A stretch of DNA of 64,000 nt, from contig OY987270.1 of the NCBI GenBank assembly GCA_963920665.1, forward strand, positions 13,046,019 to 13,110,018, written 5' to 3'. Every line of letters starts with the position of its first letter. Position 1 is the first letter of the stretch. Shown one piece after another: positions 22,218 to 34,216 of the stretch. A model generated the notes under the pieces. That model worked only from the letters and a program-made list of their open reading frames with translations. It had not been told where the DNA came from and did no database searches. This DNA comes from Straminergon stramineum. Its lineage: Eukaryota; Streptophyta; Bryopsida; Hypnales; Calliergonaceae. The position numbers were made by a program, and so were the translations under genes.

Positions 22218-23671
22218 TTAATGCCATCCTCCAATCCCCTTGCCACCACCAATCCCCTGGCCTCCGACCACACAGCAGCTCTTGCTCCTCTCCCAATTCC
22301 ACCCGCTCCTGCACGACTGCGACTGGCATTTCCCATAACTGCCAAACCACAACAGCAAATACCCGTTCAGGTTTCAAACAAGGAACGAGACGGGCTTGAA
22401 GAAAAACTTCAGGCTCACGGGAACATATATAGAAGGAATTAAGGATTCCACTTACGTGCACTTGGCTTCACCCCCAGCGTACTTGGGTGTGGGACACTTG
22501 TTGCCACATTGTCCACAATTCTGGACATCGGTGGCCGGCTCACTCTCGCACCCATTCTCCCAGCTCCAGTCGCAGTTGTTAAACCCAGGCTTGCAAGAGT
22601 ACACACACTTCCCATACACGCACTTGCTCCACACGTTCGGAAGCGTCTTGCATTGCACACCACAAGCACCACAGTTGTTGGGGTCAGAGCTGCAGTAGCC
22701 CTCACATCCATTCGACCAGTCGCCGTCGCAGTTGGAGAATCCGGGCTGGCAATAGTAATCGCACTTCCCGTTGTAGCACTTGGTGACTGCGTTTGGCACG
22801 TCCGGGCACTTCACGCCGCAAGCTCCGCAGTTGCTTACATCAGAGCCACACGAATTCTCACACCCGTTGGTCCAGTCGCCGTCGCAGTTGAAGAACCCGG
22901 GTTTGCAAGTGTACACGCACTTCCCTCCGGCACATTTCGCATCCGCATTCGCGGGCGCAATGCATTTGTTCCCACAAGCACCGCAGTTGTAAATGTCCTG
23001 GCCGATGTCGATCTCGCAGCCATTCTCCCAATTGCCGTCGCAGTTCTTCCATCCCGGCTTGCAGGTGTAAACACACGTGCCGTTGGCGCAGGTCGCTGTG
23101 GCGTAAGGTGGGGCAATGCACTTGTTGCCGCAGGAACCGCAGTTGTTCACGTCGCTGCTGCCGTCGACTTCGCAGCCATTGCTCCAGAGGGAGTCGCAGT
23201 TCAGGAATGGCGGTTTGCAAGAAAACGCGCACTTGCCCGAATTGCAGGCGGGAACGACGTTGGCGCCGCAGAGGGATCCACACTTGTACCCACAGTCGCC
23301 GCAGTTGTCCACGTCGGTGTTGATGTTCACTTCACAGCCATTGAGGGGCCAGTTTCCATCACAGTCCTTGTACCCTGGAGCACAAGTCCACGCCTGAGCA
23401 GCACCTGCGATTCACAACCATCACCGTTAGCACATGGATTCCAACCTAAAATCAATCACAATACAGGATCATCAGAAAGCTGCAAACACGAGTCTGGTCA
23501 ACGAAGCATCTCACACTGCAAACAAAGACAATCCCGACCTCTGGACAATATCGAAACGCTCATTTCAACTCAGACACAGCTAGACCAGCAGCTGATTGAG
23601 AAGATGGCAAGACTAGTACCTGCAAAGAGCAGCATCGCCAATGCAGCGAAGGCATGTCGAGAATTCGCCAT
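22218..23671 (-). CDS. Secreted six-repeat cysteine-rich (STIG1-like) protein, left copy
   Basis: Exons on the minus strand are 23671-23620, 23404-22456 and 22338-22218 (52, 949 and 121 nt; 373 aa). Splice sites are GT..AG with matching phases. The start lies in front of a signal peptide, residues 1-22, with probable cleavage after AAQA. Six repeats of about 52 residues follow, each with about eight cysteines and the frame NCDG.W.NGCE, D..NCGACG.KC, C..GKC.Y.CKPG. A Gly-rich tail ending GIGGWH closes it. Regular cysteines imply a disulfide-bonded extracellular or wall protein. The NCGxCGxxC element resembles plant STIG1-type proteins and also repeats in large secreted myxobacterial proteins. 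Biological role unknown. It is coding-identical to the right copy and divergent from it. An earlier ATG exists in the leader, but only this one gives a signal peptide. Confidence 0.88.
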
Positions 23672-23789
23672 CGCTAAGCGAAAGTCAGTGCAGAACAGAA
23701 GTTGCGCAGTTGGTGGAAGCTTCGGATCTGAACCCCTCTTCAGATTGAAGACGGAGAAAGCCACATGAAATGCATCCACTCTGACTTCC

Positions 23790-23796
23790 ATATATA
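23790..23796 (-). promoter_or_regulatory. TATA box of the left cysteine-repeat gene
   Basis: A TATATAT run on the minus strand lies about 120 bp upstream of the start codon, mirroring 34092-34098. Position and sequence fit a plant TATA box with a short 5' leader. Confidence 0.6.
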
Positions 23797-24176
23797 CTAG
23801 AATTTCTACCGTCGTTTACTATTCTATCTGTTATTTTCACATTTCTGTTTGACTTTGCGTCGTAGACCTCCGATTGCTACAGCGTCACCATAGCTGGGTG
23901 TTCAAATCCGTTTTAGCATGGAGTCTTGTCAGAGGATTTTATCGCAATGAGTTGGACTAGAGCAACGTGTGGAGAGCTAAGTTAGACTTAGATAATATTC
24001 TGTACTTTGTGAAAAGGACGGTTGTTTCACCATGGCTTCGAAGGTTCTGATGGATACCGCAAATTCATCATTGGAAGCAGCATGGAGGAGCAGGTTTCCA
24101 TTTCGATCACTTGTGTTGATTTATCTCAAAACCAGAACCGGAGACGTTCGAGCTGCGTGGAGCTTTCAAGATTCAT

Positions 24177-26071
24177 AGTCGTAGCATTTTAAAATCCAAA
24201 CTTCAAAGTAATTCGTTGTATTGGCACGAGTGAGGGCGCCAAATTTGTGAAACTCTATCTGCAACGAAATATTATTTGTAAACTGGAACCAGTGTGACCG
24301 CTTTGAAATTTTCCAATTCAACGAAATGGACGGTAGAACTACATGCTGCTCGCAGATTTCGGAAATTTCATACATGCGAGTTGCTGACCGAATGACGTTG
24401 TCTCTGGAATGCATGTATTCTCGCTGAATGGAATGATTCTTCTGTTTGGATGCTTTACCGTCGGATGCTTTCTCCTATCCAAACCTTAGGTTAGGCTGTT
24501 TATTTGTTTCGTTTGTTACGTTGAGACCTCATGGACGTCACGGACCCCAGCCAAGTTCTTGGTACCGTCCGAAAGCCCTGGGCGAGTAGCTAGGGCTCTA
24601 AGGTGTGGAAATTATTGAATTTCGAAGTCTTTTTGGAATGAAGAATGAAAAAATTACTTTTACTTCTATTTTATTATAGTGTGGCAACGGCACAGGGCAC
24701 ACGAGTCATCAATGAAAGGCAACTCACCTCTGTGCGAGCAGTTTCATTTGGAATTTTTCTGGGACTACCTCGTGTGAGGAGTGTTGTTTTCTAAATTGAA
24801 ATCTCTGGTTCCCATTTCAGAGGAAAGTACTCAACCAGCCAGAGTCCCTCACAATCGAAGGGTGGCATAAAAGCGTAGGACTCAACCTCCAAAGCGGTTC
24901 GGAGATATCTCCTGAACTGAATACTTCGATTCAGTTACATGTATGGAAGGTTTTAACTAGTACTCCGCAGTAATTAAGAATGGAACTTGTGATGACATGC
25001 AGATCTCAAATAACACCCCATGCATTATCCTCGTGAGTCTTTGCAGATCTAAATTTGGGGCATTAGAAAACTGTAGCCGTCGGAAACTCAGAGCCCTGCC
25101 ACTGGTTCGTCCAGCTCTAGATTGTATATTACATGAAATAGCATTATATTGTTCGATTTGGAAGGAAAGCAAGACGAGTTCTAAATGCAGGTTCGGAGCT
25201 GGACAAGCCGCTGCAAAGTTGCAAGGGCAGACTTTCAAGAACTGGGAACTTTCCCAGAGAATCCTCATCAAATTTACACTTGTCCGAGTTTTTACAGCTC
25301 TTTCACTTGAATGTTGCAGGATTGGCGCTCATTCAGTAATAGACAACATAGTGGCCGGAGCTATGGGCTGCGGGAGTCCTGCACTATTCTCCGGGGCCTG
25401 AAAATGGATAGGCCTCGAAAGTGGATGAGGACGTGTTGCATCTAAGGTAAGGTAGTGGTCGATGGTTTCACCTCGCGATCGGAAATGGCTACCGGACCAT
25501 GCCACCATAGCCTACTGTGCGTGGTAGTCCAGCTCTGCAGCTGCTGGACCCTAAACCCATGCTATAACCTTGCTTTAGCAACCCTACTGAACCCTTCAGT
25601 TGGTGTGGCACACCACATTTGGGATGATGCACTTGCGTTCACTTGGCATCACTATCGTTCCTTGTTAGAGTCGTCATTTCGTTGTTACTTGTGCTCCGAA
25701 AAATGGCTACAGGTAGCACAGGTTTTTCCTAAGTATGAATCCTTCGGGCCTCAAATTTCGAATTGCTAACCCAGGTGCAGTGTTCTTACGACATGATGAA
25801 TTTCATGAAAATGGCGGTATTTTTTGCACCATTTCTGACATATTCCATGCCATTTTAATGGAATGTCGTGCAATTTCTAACATATTTTGTGCCATTTTAC
25901 CGTAATATTGCTATTTAAATGAAATTCATGATCAACGGCTTCTATCCTGGAGGAAAGCAAATCTTCGATCTAGCTCTGGCGCAAGTAGGCTTCATGGGCT
26001 TGCTAGAGTAACTGCAAGCCTGCAACTACCATTGTACGCGGAGAATAGAAAGCGCCATATCGAGACCCGGT
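24177..26071. other. Spacer DNA: family K repeat and unassigned sequence
   Basis: About 24485-24712 is a copy of repeat family K: TTGTTACGTTGAGACCTCAT, CTTGGTACCGTC, AAGGTGTGGAAATTATTGAA, ATAGTGTGGCAAC. Direct-orientation copies lie at 32860-33090 and 33110-33710. The rest, including an open frame of 134 codons at 24997-25401, shows no recognisable domain or codon signal, so no gene is called. Confidence 0.5.
25793..25934. mobile_element. Small palindromic element
   Basis: ATGAATTTCATGAAAATGGCGGTAT on the left pairs imperfectly with AATATTGCTATTTAAATGAAATTCAT on the right, around a centre near CCATTTTAATGG. The unit of about 142 bp behaves like a short foldback MITE. No family partner was seen in the window. 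Confidence 0.45.
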
Positions 26072-26335
26072 CGAGCTTATAGTTGTATGATGAGTCTCCT
26101 GCGGAGGCGGTTTTGCCCCCCCGCCTTTTACCCCTGGGGAAAACGCAGGAACCTTTTATTTGCTGTGCAAATTCTTTTTTGCAAATTCTGAGTTCATATT
26201 TGCAATCAGAGGCCCCAAATTAGATAGGGAAGCTGTTAGCATTAAAGTTGTTACGGCACAAAAATAGGGGGGCTTTTTTTTACATTCACCCTTGACTGGA
26301 CCTCCGCAAGAAGCTCGTCGTACAACTATAAGCTC
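26072..26335. mobile_element. TIR element with ~38-bp ends
   Basis: The left end GAGCTTATAGTTGTATGATG through CTGCGGAGG (26073-26107) is matched in inverse by CCTCCGCAAG through TACAACTATAAGCTC (26301-26335). The GC-rich inner edges flank an AT-rich core. It is a non-autonomous DNA transposon of unknown superfamily; no target duplication was clear. Confidence 0.65.
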
Positions 26336-26439
26336 GTCCTCCAGACCCTCACCCCAGATTTCGAAGAGGGAAGCATATGGACAGTACTGTCAGAGCTTTG
26401 TCGAGAAGCGGAGACTTGCGAGCTGGCTGGTTTTATAAC

Positions 26440-26890
26440 CTTTCTCACCTTCACTTTCTCTGAAAATTGAGTTAAATAAAGGACCTAATAGTTTATTTTA
26501 GAGTGGGGAGTCCATAACTGCCTGCAAACAAAATCTCCTCATAACTTTGGACTCATTGATCAAAATGGAATAAATCAAAGCTTTCCTCATGTATGTAAGT
26601 TGAGAAAACCAATTTCAAATTTATGTTTTGAGAAAAGTATTTTTTTCTAATTTGTCTAGACTACTTGAATTGTGAATGAAATTGCATATCATACAATAAC
26701 TTTTTATCCATGTAGTCAACAGTTATGAAAAATTTTGAGCCTTAATGCTAGTCTTTGAGTCCTCGACCACATTTATGTAAAAATTTGAAAGAAAAAAATT
26801 GAAATTCCACTTGTAGTACATTGACCAAAAAATCTATATTACCAAAAAACGGTGTTTGGAGCTTTAGGGGCTAAGTTGGAGACATTCTAC
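26440..26890 (-). repeat. Repeat family C, inverted copy
   Basis: The segment shares AGTTTATTTTAGAGT, CATAACTTTGGACTCATTGATCAAAATGG-type text and CCAATTTCAAAT with the complements of 10180-10560 and 47700-48040. Confidence 0.55.
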
Positions 26891-27760
26891 AAAGGTGGTA
26901 AGAGGTCATGCTAGCAATACTTCAACACACCTCTATTTGACAAAATTGGGGGATGGTGAAAATCAAGTATCTATGTAGTGGTGTACCTTAATTCTTCGGA
27001 GTTTATAACTATTTTTTTTTAAAAACATTCAAAAAATGTCATTTCTAATGCAAAGGTCTATGTTGAAAAAGGAAGGATTGTCTTATACCTCTTACCATAG
27101 GATTTGGCATAAGACTTGCATGAGAATTTGTGGAAAAATATTCAGAAACTTTGACTATATAGATTGTGAGACATTAGTATTCAATTTTAAAAATATAAGT
27201 CTCAATTTTTTGAAACATATTATAGTAGGTCCTCTTAAGTTGAAAACTTTCCATTAAAAACTTTCAAGGTTTAAATGTTCAAGGTAGAAGATTGAGTTGA
27301 AAATCTGAGAAAAAAATCCAAGAAAAATAAATTGATTTGCTAGAATGGCATAATCTAAAAATTGACAAGTAAAAGAATATTCAAGATAGAAGGAAAGACT
27401 AAGATTTCTACTATGGAATTGAGATTTGATGTCAATCATAATGGTGTGATGTTTATAGCATGTACAATGACAAATGAAACTAAGTACTTTGCTCAAGAAG
27501 CAAACTTCATCAAACAAGTAAAAAAAAATGTAGAAGCTCTTTTCCTAAGCTGAAAATTGCATTCCAAAGCAAATGGAGTCATGTACATATGTGTAGAGCT
27601 ATACATCAAATTGGGATCTATATAATCTTTTATAATTTACAATCAACAACTATATGCAAGTTCCCAATATTATTCAATCTACTTTAATAAGATAGAGTCA
27701 TCCCACTCCACATTCCACAAATGTATCTAATGAAGCTTTATTTTGTTGGAAATATGCCAT
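26891..27760. other. AT-rich DNA without a gene
   Basis: Short frames only and no recognisable protein motif. It is probably decayed repeat. Confidence 0.4.
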
Positions 27761-28483
27761 GGTATGATTGCAAGGAAGACTGGTCTTAGTTTGTATCACA
27801 TTCAAAGGGACAAAGTTGTTTTCTGCTAGAACTTTTGAAGGTAGAATCCAATGAATTTGAATTTTTCATTTGGAGATGGTTAACTTGATTGTAATTATAT
27901 CACTTATTTTTTAGAAATTAGAAAAAGTCATTGTATATTTATAATTCAATTTTGCTAATTTGTCACACTTTGAGGTTTAGGGTTTTTTAGTACTAGGGAG
28001 TACCCAAAATTAATGATCTAGAGCTGAAATTTTTGTGGTCTATTCCCATAGTAGGAAGAAATGTGCCTACCAAAGGGAATCTAAAAATAAATTATTTTCT
28101 AGCCTCCATATTTATGCAAATAGGGCTCCCTCGCAAGAATTCTTCTAAACATTGAAGATGGTTTCAACTTCATTTTTTTGGTAAAATTTGATCATCATCA
28201 AGTACTCACAAATTGACCATTTTTTTGTGTTTTTTCATGATTTTCTACTTGTTACTAATTTATACCTCATTGTATCTATTTTGTGATAAATTGTCTTTTT
28301 TTCCAAATAGTACTATTTCAATACTTACAAGTATTTATAGTACTCACAACAATACTTTAGCCGTCAATTTTTCAGATCAATGGCTAAGAGTTTTCTATTT
28401 CATAGTACTTGTAGTATTGAGCACAAAAACTATTATTTTGGCAAAATGCTACAAAAATTGAATGGACTTTCTTGCACCCACCC
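27761..28483. mobile_element. TIR element family A, diverged copy
   Basis: The left end GGTATGATTGCAAGGAAGAC and right end GACTTTCTTGCACCCACCC are worn versions of the family A termini. The interior shares TTTGTCACACTTTGAGGTTTAGGG, TGATCTAGAG and GAAGATGGTTTCAACTTCAT with the copy at 11538-12554. Flanks do not match, so the ends are approximate. Confidence 0.5.
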
Positions 28484-28534
28484 TATGAGAACACAACTAT
28501 CATGGTCATGGACAAAGATAATACACCAAACAAT

Positions 28535-29773
28535 GACGCTAGCATGTGAGCCTAAAAATGCAAGCCTATGAGCTGTGAGCATAGGTGTAAATAGATATTC
28601 TTCAACTATTGAAGGTGTTTAGGGTCATTGCAAGAAACACCGGTCCTATTTTCCATGACAATGAGAGTGACACTTTTGTTATTTGCTATAACTTCTGAAG
28701 CGCAAGTCCAATGAACATGAAATTTCTATGCAACATGTCTAACTTGATGGTAACCAGGTACCTTATTCTTTTAGAAATTAAAAAAAATCATTTTGTATTT
28801 AAAAATTATTTTTATTAATTTGTCACAAAGTGCAGTTTAGGAGTTTTCACTACGTTAGGAGTCCCCAATTTTATGATCTAGAGTTGAAACTTGCATGGTC
28901 TATTTGCATACTAGGAAAGCATATATCTACTAAAGGAAATTTGAAAATATATTATTTTATGTCCTCTACATGAGTGCAAACAACACTCCCAATGGCCATT
29001 GTGCACAATTTTTGAACATTGAAGATGGTTCTAAAATCATTCTTTTGTTGAAATATCATCTTCATCAACTCTTCCCACATGGAAAACTTTTCACTTAAAA
29101 AAAATTATTTTCCTTTTTACTACAAATTAAAATGTAAAAGTGCCAATTTTCATGAGAATTGGCACTTTTCTAGTTCTCCTACCTAGAGAATTTTTCTATG
29201 GTTTTCCTTCCTAGGGTAACTTCTTCTTAAAGGTTTATACATTAAAATTAATTTTTTCAATTTAAAAAAAATATATTTTTAATTATAAAGTACTCATGAA
29301 AAAAACAGGAGTACTATGGGAAACACTATAGAAAATGGACGGTGTTTCTTGCAATGACCCTTTATAACATATATACTTAAAATATGAGTACCCTATAACC
29401 ATGTAAGCTGCTTATAACATAGATACCTATAATATAAATATACTATAACCATAGAAGGCACCTATAACATAAGTACCTAAAACATAGATATCAATAATAT
29501 AATTAGGCATTTATTATATAAACATCCTACAACCATGGAAGGTGCTCATAACATATGTACCTACAATATAGACACCTATAATATGAACATCCTATACTCA
29601 TAGAAGGTGCCTATAATATAGGTGTCTATAACATAGGTACCTACAACATAGATATATATAATTATGAACATCCTATAGCTATGGAAAGTACCTATAATAT
29701 AGGTACTAATAATATAGGAGCCTAGGGTCCTAAGCTCATGGGCTCAAGATCCTAGGCTCACATACTAGCAACC
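28535..29773. mobile_element. TIR element family B, long copy hosting a nested family A element
   Basis: The left end ACGCTAGCATGTGAGCCTA and right end TAGGCTCACATACTAGCAACC-type sequence are inverted matches to the ends of 11179-11420. The right interior (29361-29730) is about 20 palindromic CCTATAATATAGGTACC-like units. The 739-bp family A copy at 28622-29360 sits inside it, so B was present first. Confidence 0.65.
28622..29360. mobile_element. TIR element family A, nested copy
   Basis: The ends GGGTCATTGCAAGAAACACC and GGTGTTTCTTGCAATGACCC are perfect 20-bp inverted repeats. The element is 739 bp, flanked by TTTA on both sides (28618-28621, 29361-29364), and has no ORF. An internal hairpin near 29140 pairs AAAAGTGCCAATTTTCATG with GAGAATTGGCACTTTT. 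It is the best-preserved pair of termini in the family. Confidence 0.85.
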
Positions 29774-30787
29774 ATGGTACATCTTGGGGGGGGGGGGTAG
29801 TGACTTAGTGTGTTTAAAAAATAAGGATATAGGTGCGAACAACCACTATTTTATAGGGAGGTATGAATTATAATTTTTTTTCACATGCTATTATTATGTA
29901 ATTTTCTAATGGGACCTATTATTCCATCCCCTATACTGCATTAAAGATGTCCTATGCCATTTTAGATACCCTATATTACTCTAAACCCATTTAAAAGTTT
30001 TTGCCCCCATGTTCTCAAAATACCCTATCATTTGTTCGCACATATGTTGCTACTCCAACCGCTCACTACACCCCACCCTATCCCCTGGGGTATAGGAAAG
30101 TGGGTCCTTAGAATAGGTGAATAATTTTCTAGTATGAAAATTAGGATGCCAATCTAACAATGCCACCATTGCACTACATGAATGCTGCAACACTACAAAC
30201 TACAAATGGAGTTAAATAGTATGATAAATAGTTTAGGCCATACCATCATACTAAATAACCATTTTCAATATACAATTGGTTGATATGGAACCATGAAATA
30301 CAAAATAAATTTAGGTTTAAAGGATTGTCCAATCAAGTTGTAATATTTGAATTGATACAAAAATTTGAATTTGCCAAAGTTCGAATAGTCTAGAATGGTT
30401 GAATGCACTCTGTTGATAATTAAATACATTTAATTATATAGAGGTCAATAAAGGACCAAAAAATACAATATGAAAAACATATTTACACTTCAAGAATACT
30501 TGCATACATAGATTGTATGAAAATAGGCATAATATGCATGAGAATCTATTTCTTCTTCCAAAATATAAAAATTAATATTTTTCTAAGGTTTGTCATGAAT
30601 TTTATGCTTTCATCCATAGAGAATTTTAAAGCTATCACCAATCATTCCCTCCAATTTTGTAAATATTGTTTGAGGAATTTTTTCTCAAAAAAATAGATCT
30701 TGAGTAGGTACGTAGGTTGGTTGCTCAAAATAAAATAAACTTTGATCATTTGAGATATTTAAAAGTCATGGTATATTTGATGACATG
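29774..30787. other. AT-rich DNA without a gene
   Basis: The stretch opens with a 12-base G run (about 29786-29797). No coding signal was found. Confidence 0.4.
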
Positions 30788-30791
30788 TTAA

Positions 30792-31553
30792 AGGTGATTG
30801 CAAGAAATATTTCATGTTTTTTAATCAAAAACAAAGTTTTTGGCCATAGTATTGACAATATTATGCAGAACTATCAATATTTTGTGTCAACAATGTGTCA
30901 GCAGATCTAAACCATTGATTCAAGGTACTTATAGATCCATATCGTCAATTCAATACTATGTAGTACTATAGACTATTGTAGGGTACTACAGAAGCCAACA
31001 GGAGTAAAAAAATAGCAAAATAGGGATCTATGCACCTTTCTATTTTTAGTAATTCAATAAATTCAATAAAATTCAATAAAAAAAATATATTTTACTAGAG
31101 AAGATTGCACTCACATTGCATTGAAAAATTGATGTAGGAATTTTTTTCCCCTCTTTGTAGCTTTCCCACAAAAGAAGGTCACTTTGACCCCATGTGTGCA
31201 ACCAACATGTTTCTATTTCTATAAAAACTCATTGTCAGTCCTTGTGATATTAGTAGACCTCCAACATGGCTAATTTGTAGCTTTGAATTTGCAATTTTTG
31301 GTCAAAATTTAAAACCATCGAGGGTAATGTAAAAATATTAGTAATTTTAGTAGACATCCAATCGAGGATAGTTTAAAAATAGTAAACTAATTTTGAAAAA
31401 TTTGAAAAAAATCTCAATGTCCACAACTATTGCATGTACTTTCATTCCAAATTTTTTGCCAAATGGACAAACGATGCAAAAGTTATGAGCAAAAAACCAC
31501 CTATTCAAGGGCAAGAAGATAAAAAATAAGACATGTGTTTCTTGCAATCACCC
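30792..31553. mobile_element. TIR element family A, copy flanked by TTAA
   Basis: The left end AGGTGATTGCAAGAAATATT and right end ATGTGTTTCTTGCAATCACCC are inverted matches to the family ends, with the GGGTGATT variant. The element is 762 bp, flanked by TTAA on both sides (30788-30791, 31554-31557). Its right third is homologous, inverted, to 12775-13017. Confidence 0.75.
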
Positions 31554-31557
31554 TTAA

Positions 31558-32859
31558 TGTCTTTTTTAACTCAAATTTGGATGCATCCAACAAATAGAGT
31601 TGAATCATTGTTTATGTAGACATAAAGTAACCAATGGACAAATACTAAAGTTCAAGCACATTTTAGTTTTTTTGTCCACTTAGACAACGAATTAGAGAAC
31701 CTTATTTGGGATTGTACTTGTGAAAACAAGACCAATATTTGGGACCGAGGCAACTAAATTGTATGCAAGAATAGACTTTTGCTATTCTCAAATAACAAAA
31801 AATTAAACAAGAATTAGTTCCTAAATAACTAAGTAGTGTTTAATCAATTTTACGCAATTTTTATCTTAATTTTTTGGTCCTCCGGTTGAAATTTTACACA
31901 TATATGCATGCAAAGATTTTCTTGGATGGAAGACAAAATTCCTAGAATTTACATTACTGCAGTTAATTGCTACAAAGTTTTGCCCAACTTCATCATTAGG
32001 AATAGAATGAACCCTTGAGAAGCCCCCAAGAATTTGATAAGGAAGGACACAAAATACTTCAATTTTAAGAAAAAACAACCCTTCTTACATGAGGTAGGTC
32101 CAGAAAAATTACAAATGAAATTACTCGCTGAGAGGTGAATTGCCTTCATTGATGATAGGAGAAAGCATTTGAGGGTAAAGCATCCAAACAAAAAAAATCA
32201 TTCTCTTCACCGAAAATACAATCATGTATTGCAAAGACGGTGTCATTCAGTCAACAACTCAACATATATGAAATTTACGACATTTGAGAGCAACATGTAA
32301 GGTAGGAGGCTCAAACTCCACTTGGGCATTTAGAATTGTCCCTATTTTAGCTCTGAAATGGATATGAGATGATCCTTAAATCAACCTCTATAGTCATTTG
32401 AATGAATTAAGAAAAAAAGTGTAATTTATTGCTGGAGTCAATCTATATCTTTGATTTCCCCATTTTTCTTTATAACTTCAAGTGAACAATTTATGGAAGA
32501 CCTAGTGACATAAATAGGGGCTTATGATATAACTTGTTTGAAAATTCTTAAATAATTCAATAATGCTTCAAAAAATATGAAACCACCTATGTTATATTCT
32601 ACATCTATTTCTCTTTGTCTCAAAAATTAGATAAAAATATTCCCATGAAAAGAAATACATAAAAAAGGTGGACCAGCCCTTAGATGAATGATTTATGAGC
32701 CTTTTATCTTAGTTCTAATGTCAAATTCATTGTATTGAAAAATTTCAAAGCCATCACAGTAGATCTGGTTTTAAGAGATTTTTGCAAATAGAATTTCACA
32801 AATTAACTTGGCGCTCTCAATTTTGCCAACACTATGAATTTGAAGTTTTTAATGCTACT
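31558..32859. other. AT-rich DNA without a gene
   Basis: No exon chain, domain or clear terminal repeats were seen on either strand. Confidence 0.4.
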
Positions 32860-33711
32860 TTATATTTTGTATGTTTGTTTGTTATGTTGAGACCTCATGG
32901 ATTGCACATAACCTTGTTGTATGCTTGATACTGTTGGAAAGGACTTAGTGAGGAGAGGTGCATGGGCTTTGTCTTGTGGGATTCCAACTCCCAACCAAAA
33001 AGATATGAATTTCAAATTTTATATGCATTAAAAAAATAGAAAAAATTGCTTTCACTTTAATAATTGTTGGGACAATGGCACAAGTAACACTAGTCCATAC
33101 ATTCAGTAAGATTATTTATATGTTTTTTTGTTACATTTAGATCTCGTAGATAGTCATATTCTTGGTACTGTTAGAAATCCCTCGACAAGGAGGGGTGCAC
33201 ATTAGAGAAATTTTGGACTCTCCAGAGGGCTGCTAGGATTTGACAAGCCAATCTATTTTTGGAGCCTATTGAAGCTACTCAAAAGAAGGAATTTTCTAAC
33301 AAAACAAAGATTCACCTTGTGTAAATATTGGGGGTTCCAAAAGTATATTTCAATTTTCTATTCCATAATGGCTAGAAGGAGGTGCTTTAGGGTGCTTTCA
33401 AATATCAAAACAACACTTGTCACAACCCTAACTAAGAGTACTTGAGAGTGAATGCTCAGACATTTGGAGGGAAAAAGTGCTGAAATAGGGGAAAAGTTCC
33501 TCAAACAAAATAAATGTAATGCACTGAGGGTCCCTCTTGGAACTTCCAAGTAGCCCTCCAGAGAGTCCAAAATTTCTTTAATGACTAGCGTTGTTCCTTG
33601 ACAATTACACCTAAGGTGTCCAAGTTATTGAAACTCGAAGCTTTTTCGAATTGAAAACTAAAAAATCACATTTTTTATTTTCATTTTATATAGTGTGGCA
33701 ACACCAAACGA
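32860..33711. repeat. Two direct copies of repeat family K
   Basis: Copies at about 32860-33090 and 33110-33710 share TTGTTAYRTTGAGACCTCAT-, CTTGGTACTGTTAGAAA- and TAGTGTGGCAAC-type text with 24485-24712, in the same orientation. The second copy is split by a foldback element at 33206-33577. It ends within about 10 bp of the start of the right inverted arm. Confidence 0.6.
33206..33577. mobile_element. Foldback element inside repeat K
   Basis: AGAAATTTTGGACTCTCCAG plus AGGGCTGCTAGGA on the left pairs with the complement of CAAGTAGCCCTCCAGAGAGT plus CCAAAATTTCT on the right, about 33-bp ends. TTA occurs just outside each end. It splits repeat K, whose halves rejoin in register at about 33205 and 33580. 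Confidence 0.6.
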
Positions 33712-34091
33712 ATGAATCTTGAAAGCTCCACGCAGCTCGAACGTCTCCGGTTCTGGTTTTGAGATAAATCAACACAAGTGATCGAAATGGAAACCTGCTC
33801 CTCCATGCTGCTTCCAATGATGAATTTGCGGTATCCATCAGAACCTTCGAAGCCATGGTGAAACAACCGTCCTTTTCACAAAGTACAGAATATTATCTAA
33901 GTCTAACTTAGCTCTCCACACGTTGCTCTAGTCCAACTCATTGCGATAAAATCCTCTGACAAGACTCCATGCTAAAACGGATTTGAACACCCAGCTATGG
34001 TGACGCTGTAGCAATCGGAGGTCTACGACGCAAAGTCAAACAGAAATGTGAAAATAACAGATAGAATAGTAAACGACGGTAGAAATTCTAG

Positions 34092-34098
34092 TATATAT
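34092..34098 (+). promoter_or_regulatory. TATA box of the right cysteine-repeat gene
   Basis: TATATAT lies 119 bp upstream of the start codon in an otherwise mixed-composition promoter. It is identical in the other arm. Confidence 0.6.
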
Positions 34099-34216
34099 GG
34101 AAGTCAGAGTGGATGCATTTCATGTGGCTTTCTCCGTCTTCAATCTGAAGAGGGGTTCAGATCCGAAGCTTCCACCAACTGCGCAACTTCTGTTCTGCAC
34201 TGACTTTCGCTTAGCG

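Larger units (their letters stand above)
21596..24176 (-). repeat. Left arm of a 2,581-bp inverted duplication
   Basis: Every position x pairs with 57888 minus x in the right arm (33712-36292). All frames, introns and UTRs read the same in both arms; the only difference I noticed is one base near the outer end (36271 versus its mirror). Homology stops abruptly at both ends. The arm holds one complete gene, about 505 bp upstream of its ATG and about 620 bp downstream of its stop. An 18-bp perfect palindrome (AAGTCCTGTGCAGGACTT, 21585-21602) straddles the outer breakpoint. Confidence 0.97.

Noticed and set aside
22509..23768. 419-codon open frame antisense to the left cysteine-repeat gene (and its mirror 34120-35379)
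   Set aside because: It crosses the sense gene's intron and follows the periodic Cys-repeat codons. Its Ala/Val-rich product has no domain. It is a shadow of the GC-rich sense gene, and its identity in both arms only reflects the duplication.
24997..25401. 134-codon open frame in the duplication spacer
   Set aside because: No recognisable motif, no signal peptide, no plausible splice continuation, and an overlapping antisense frame of similar length.
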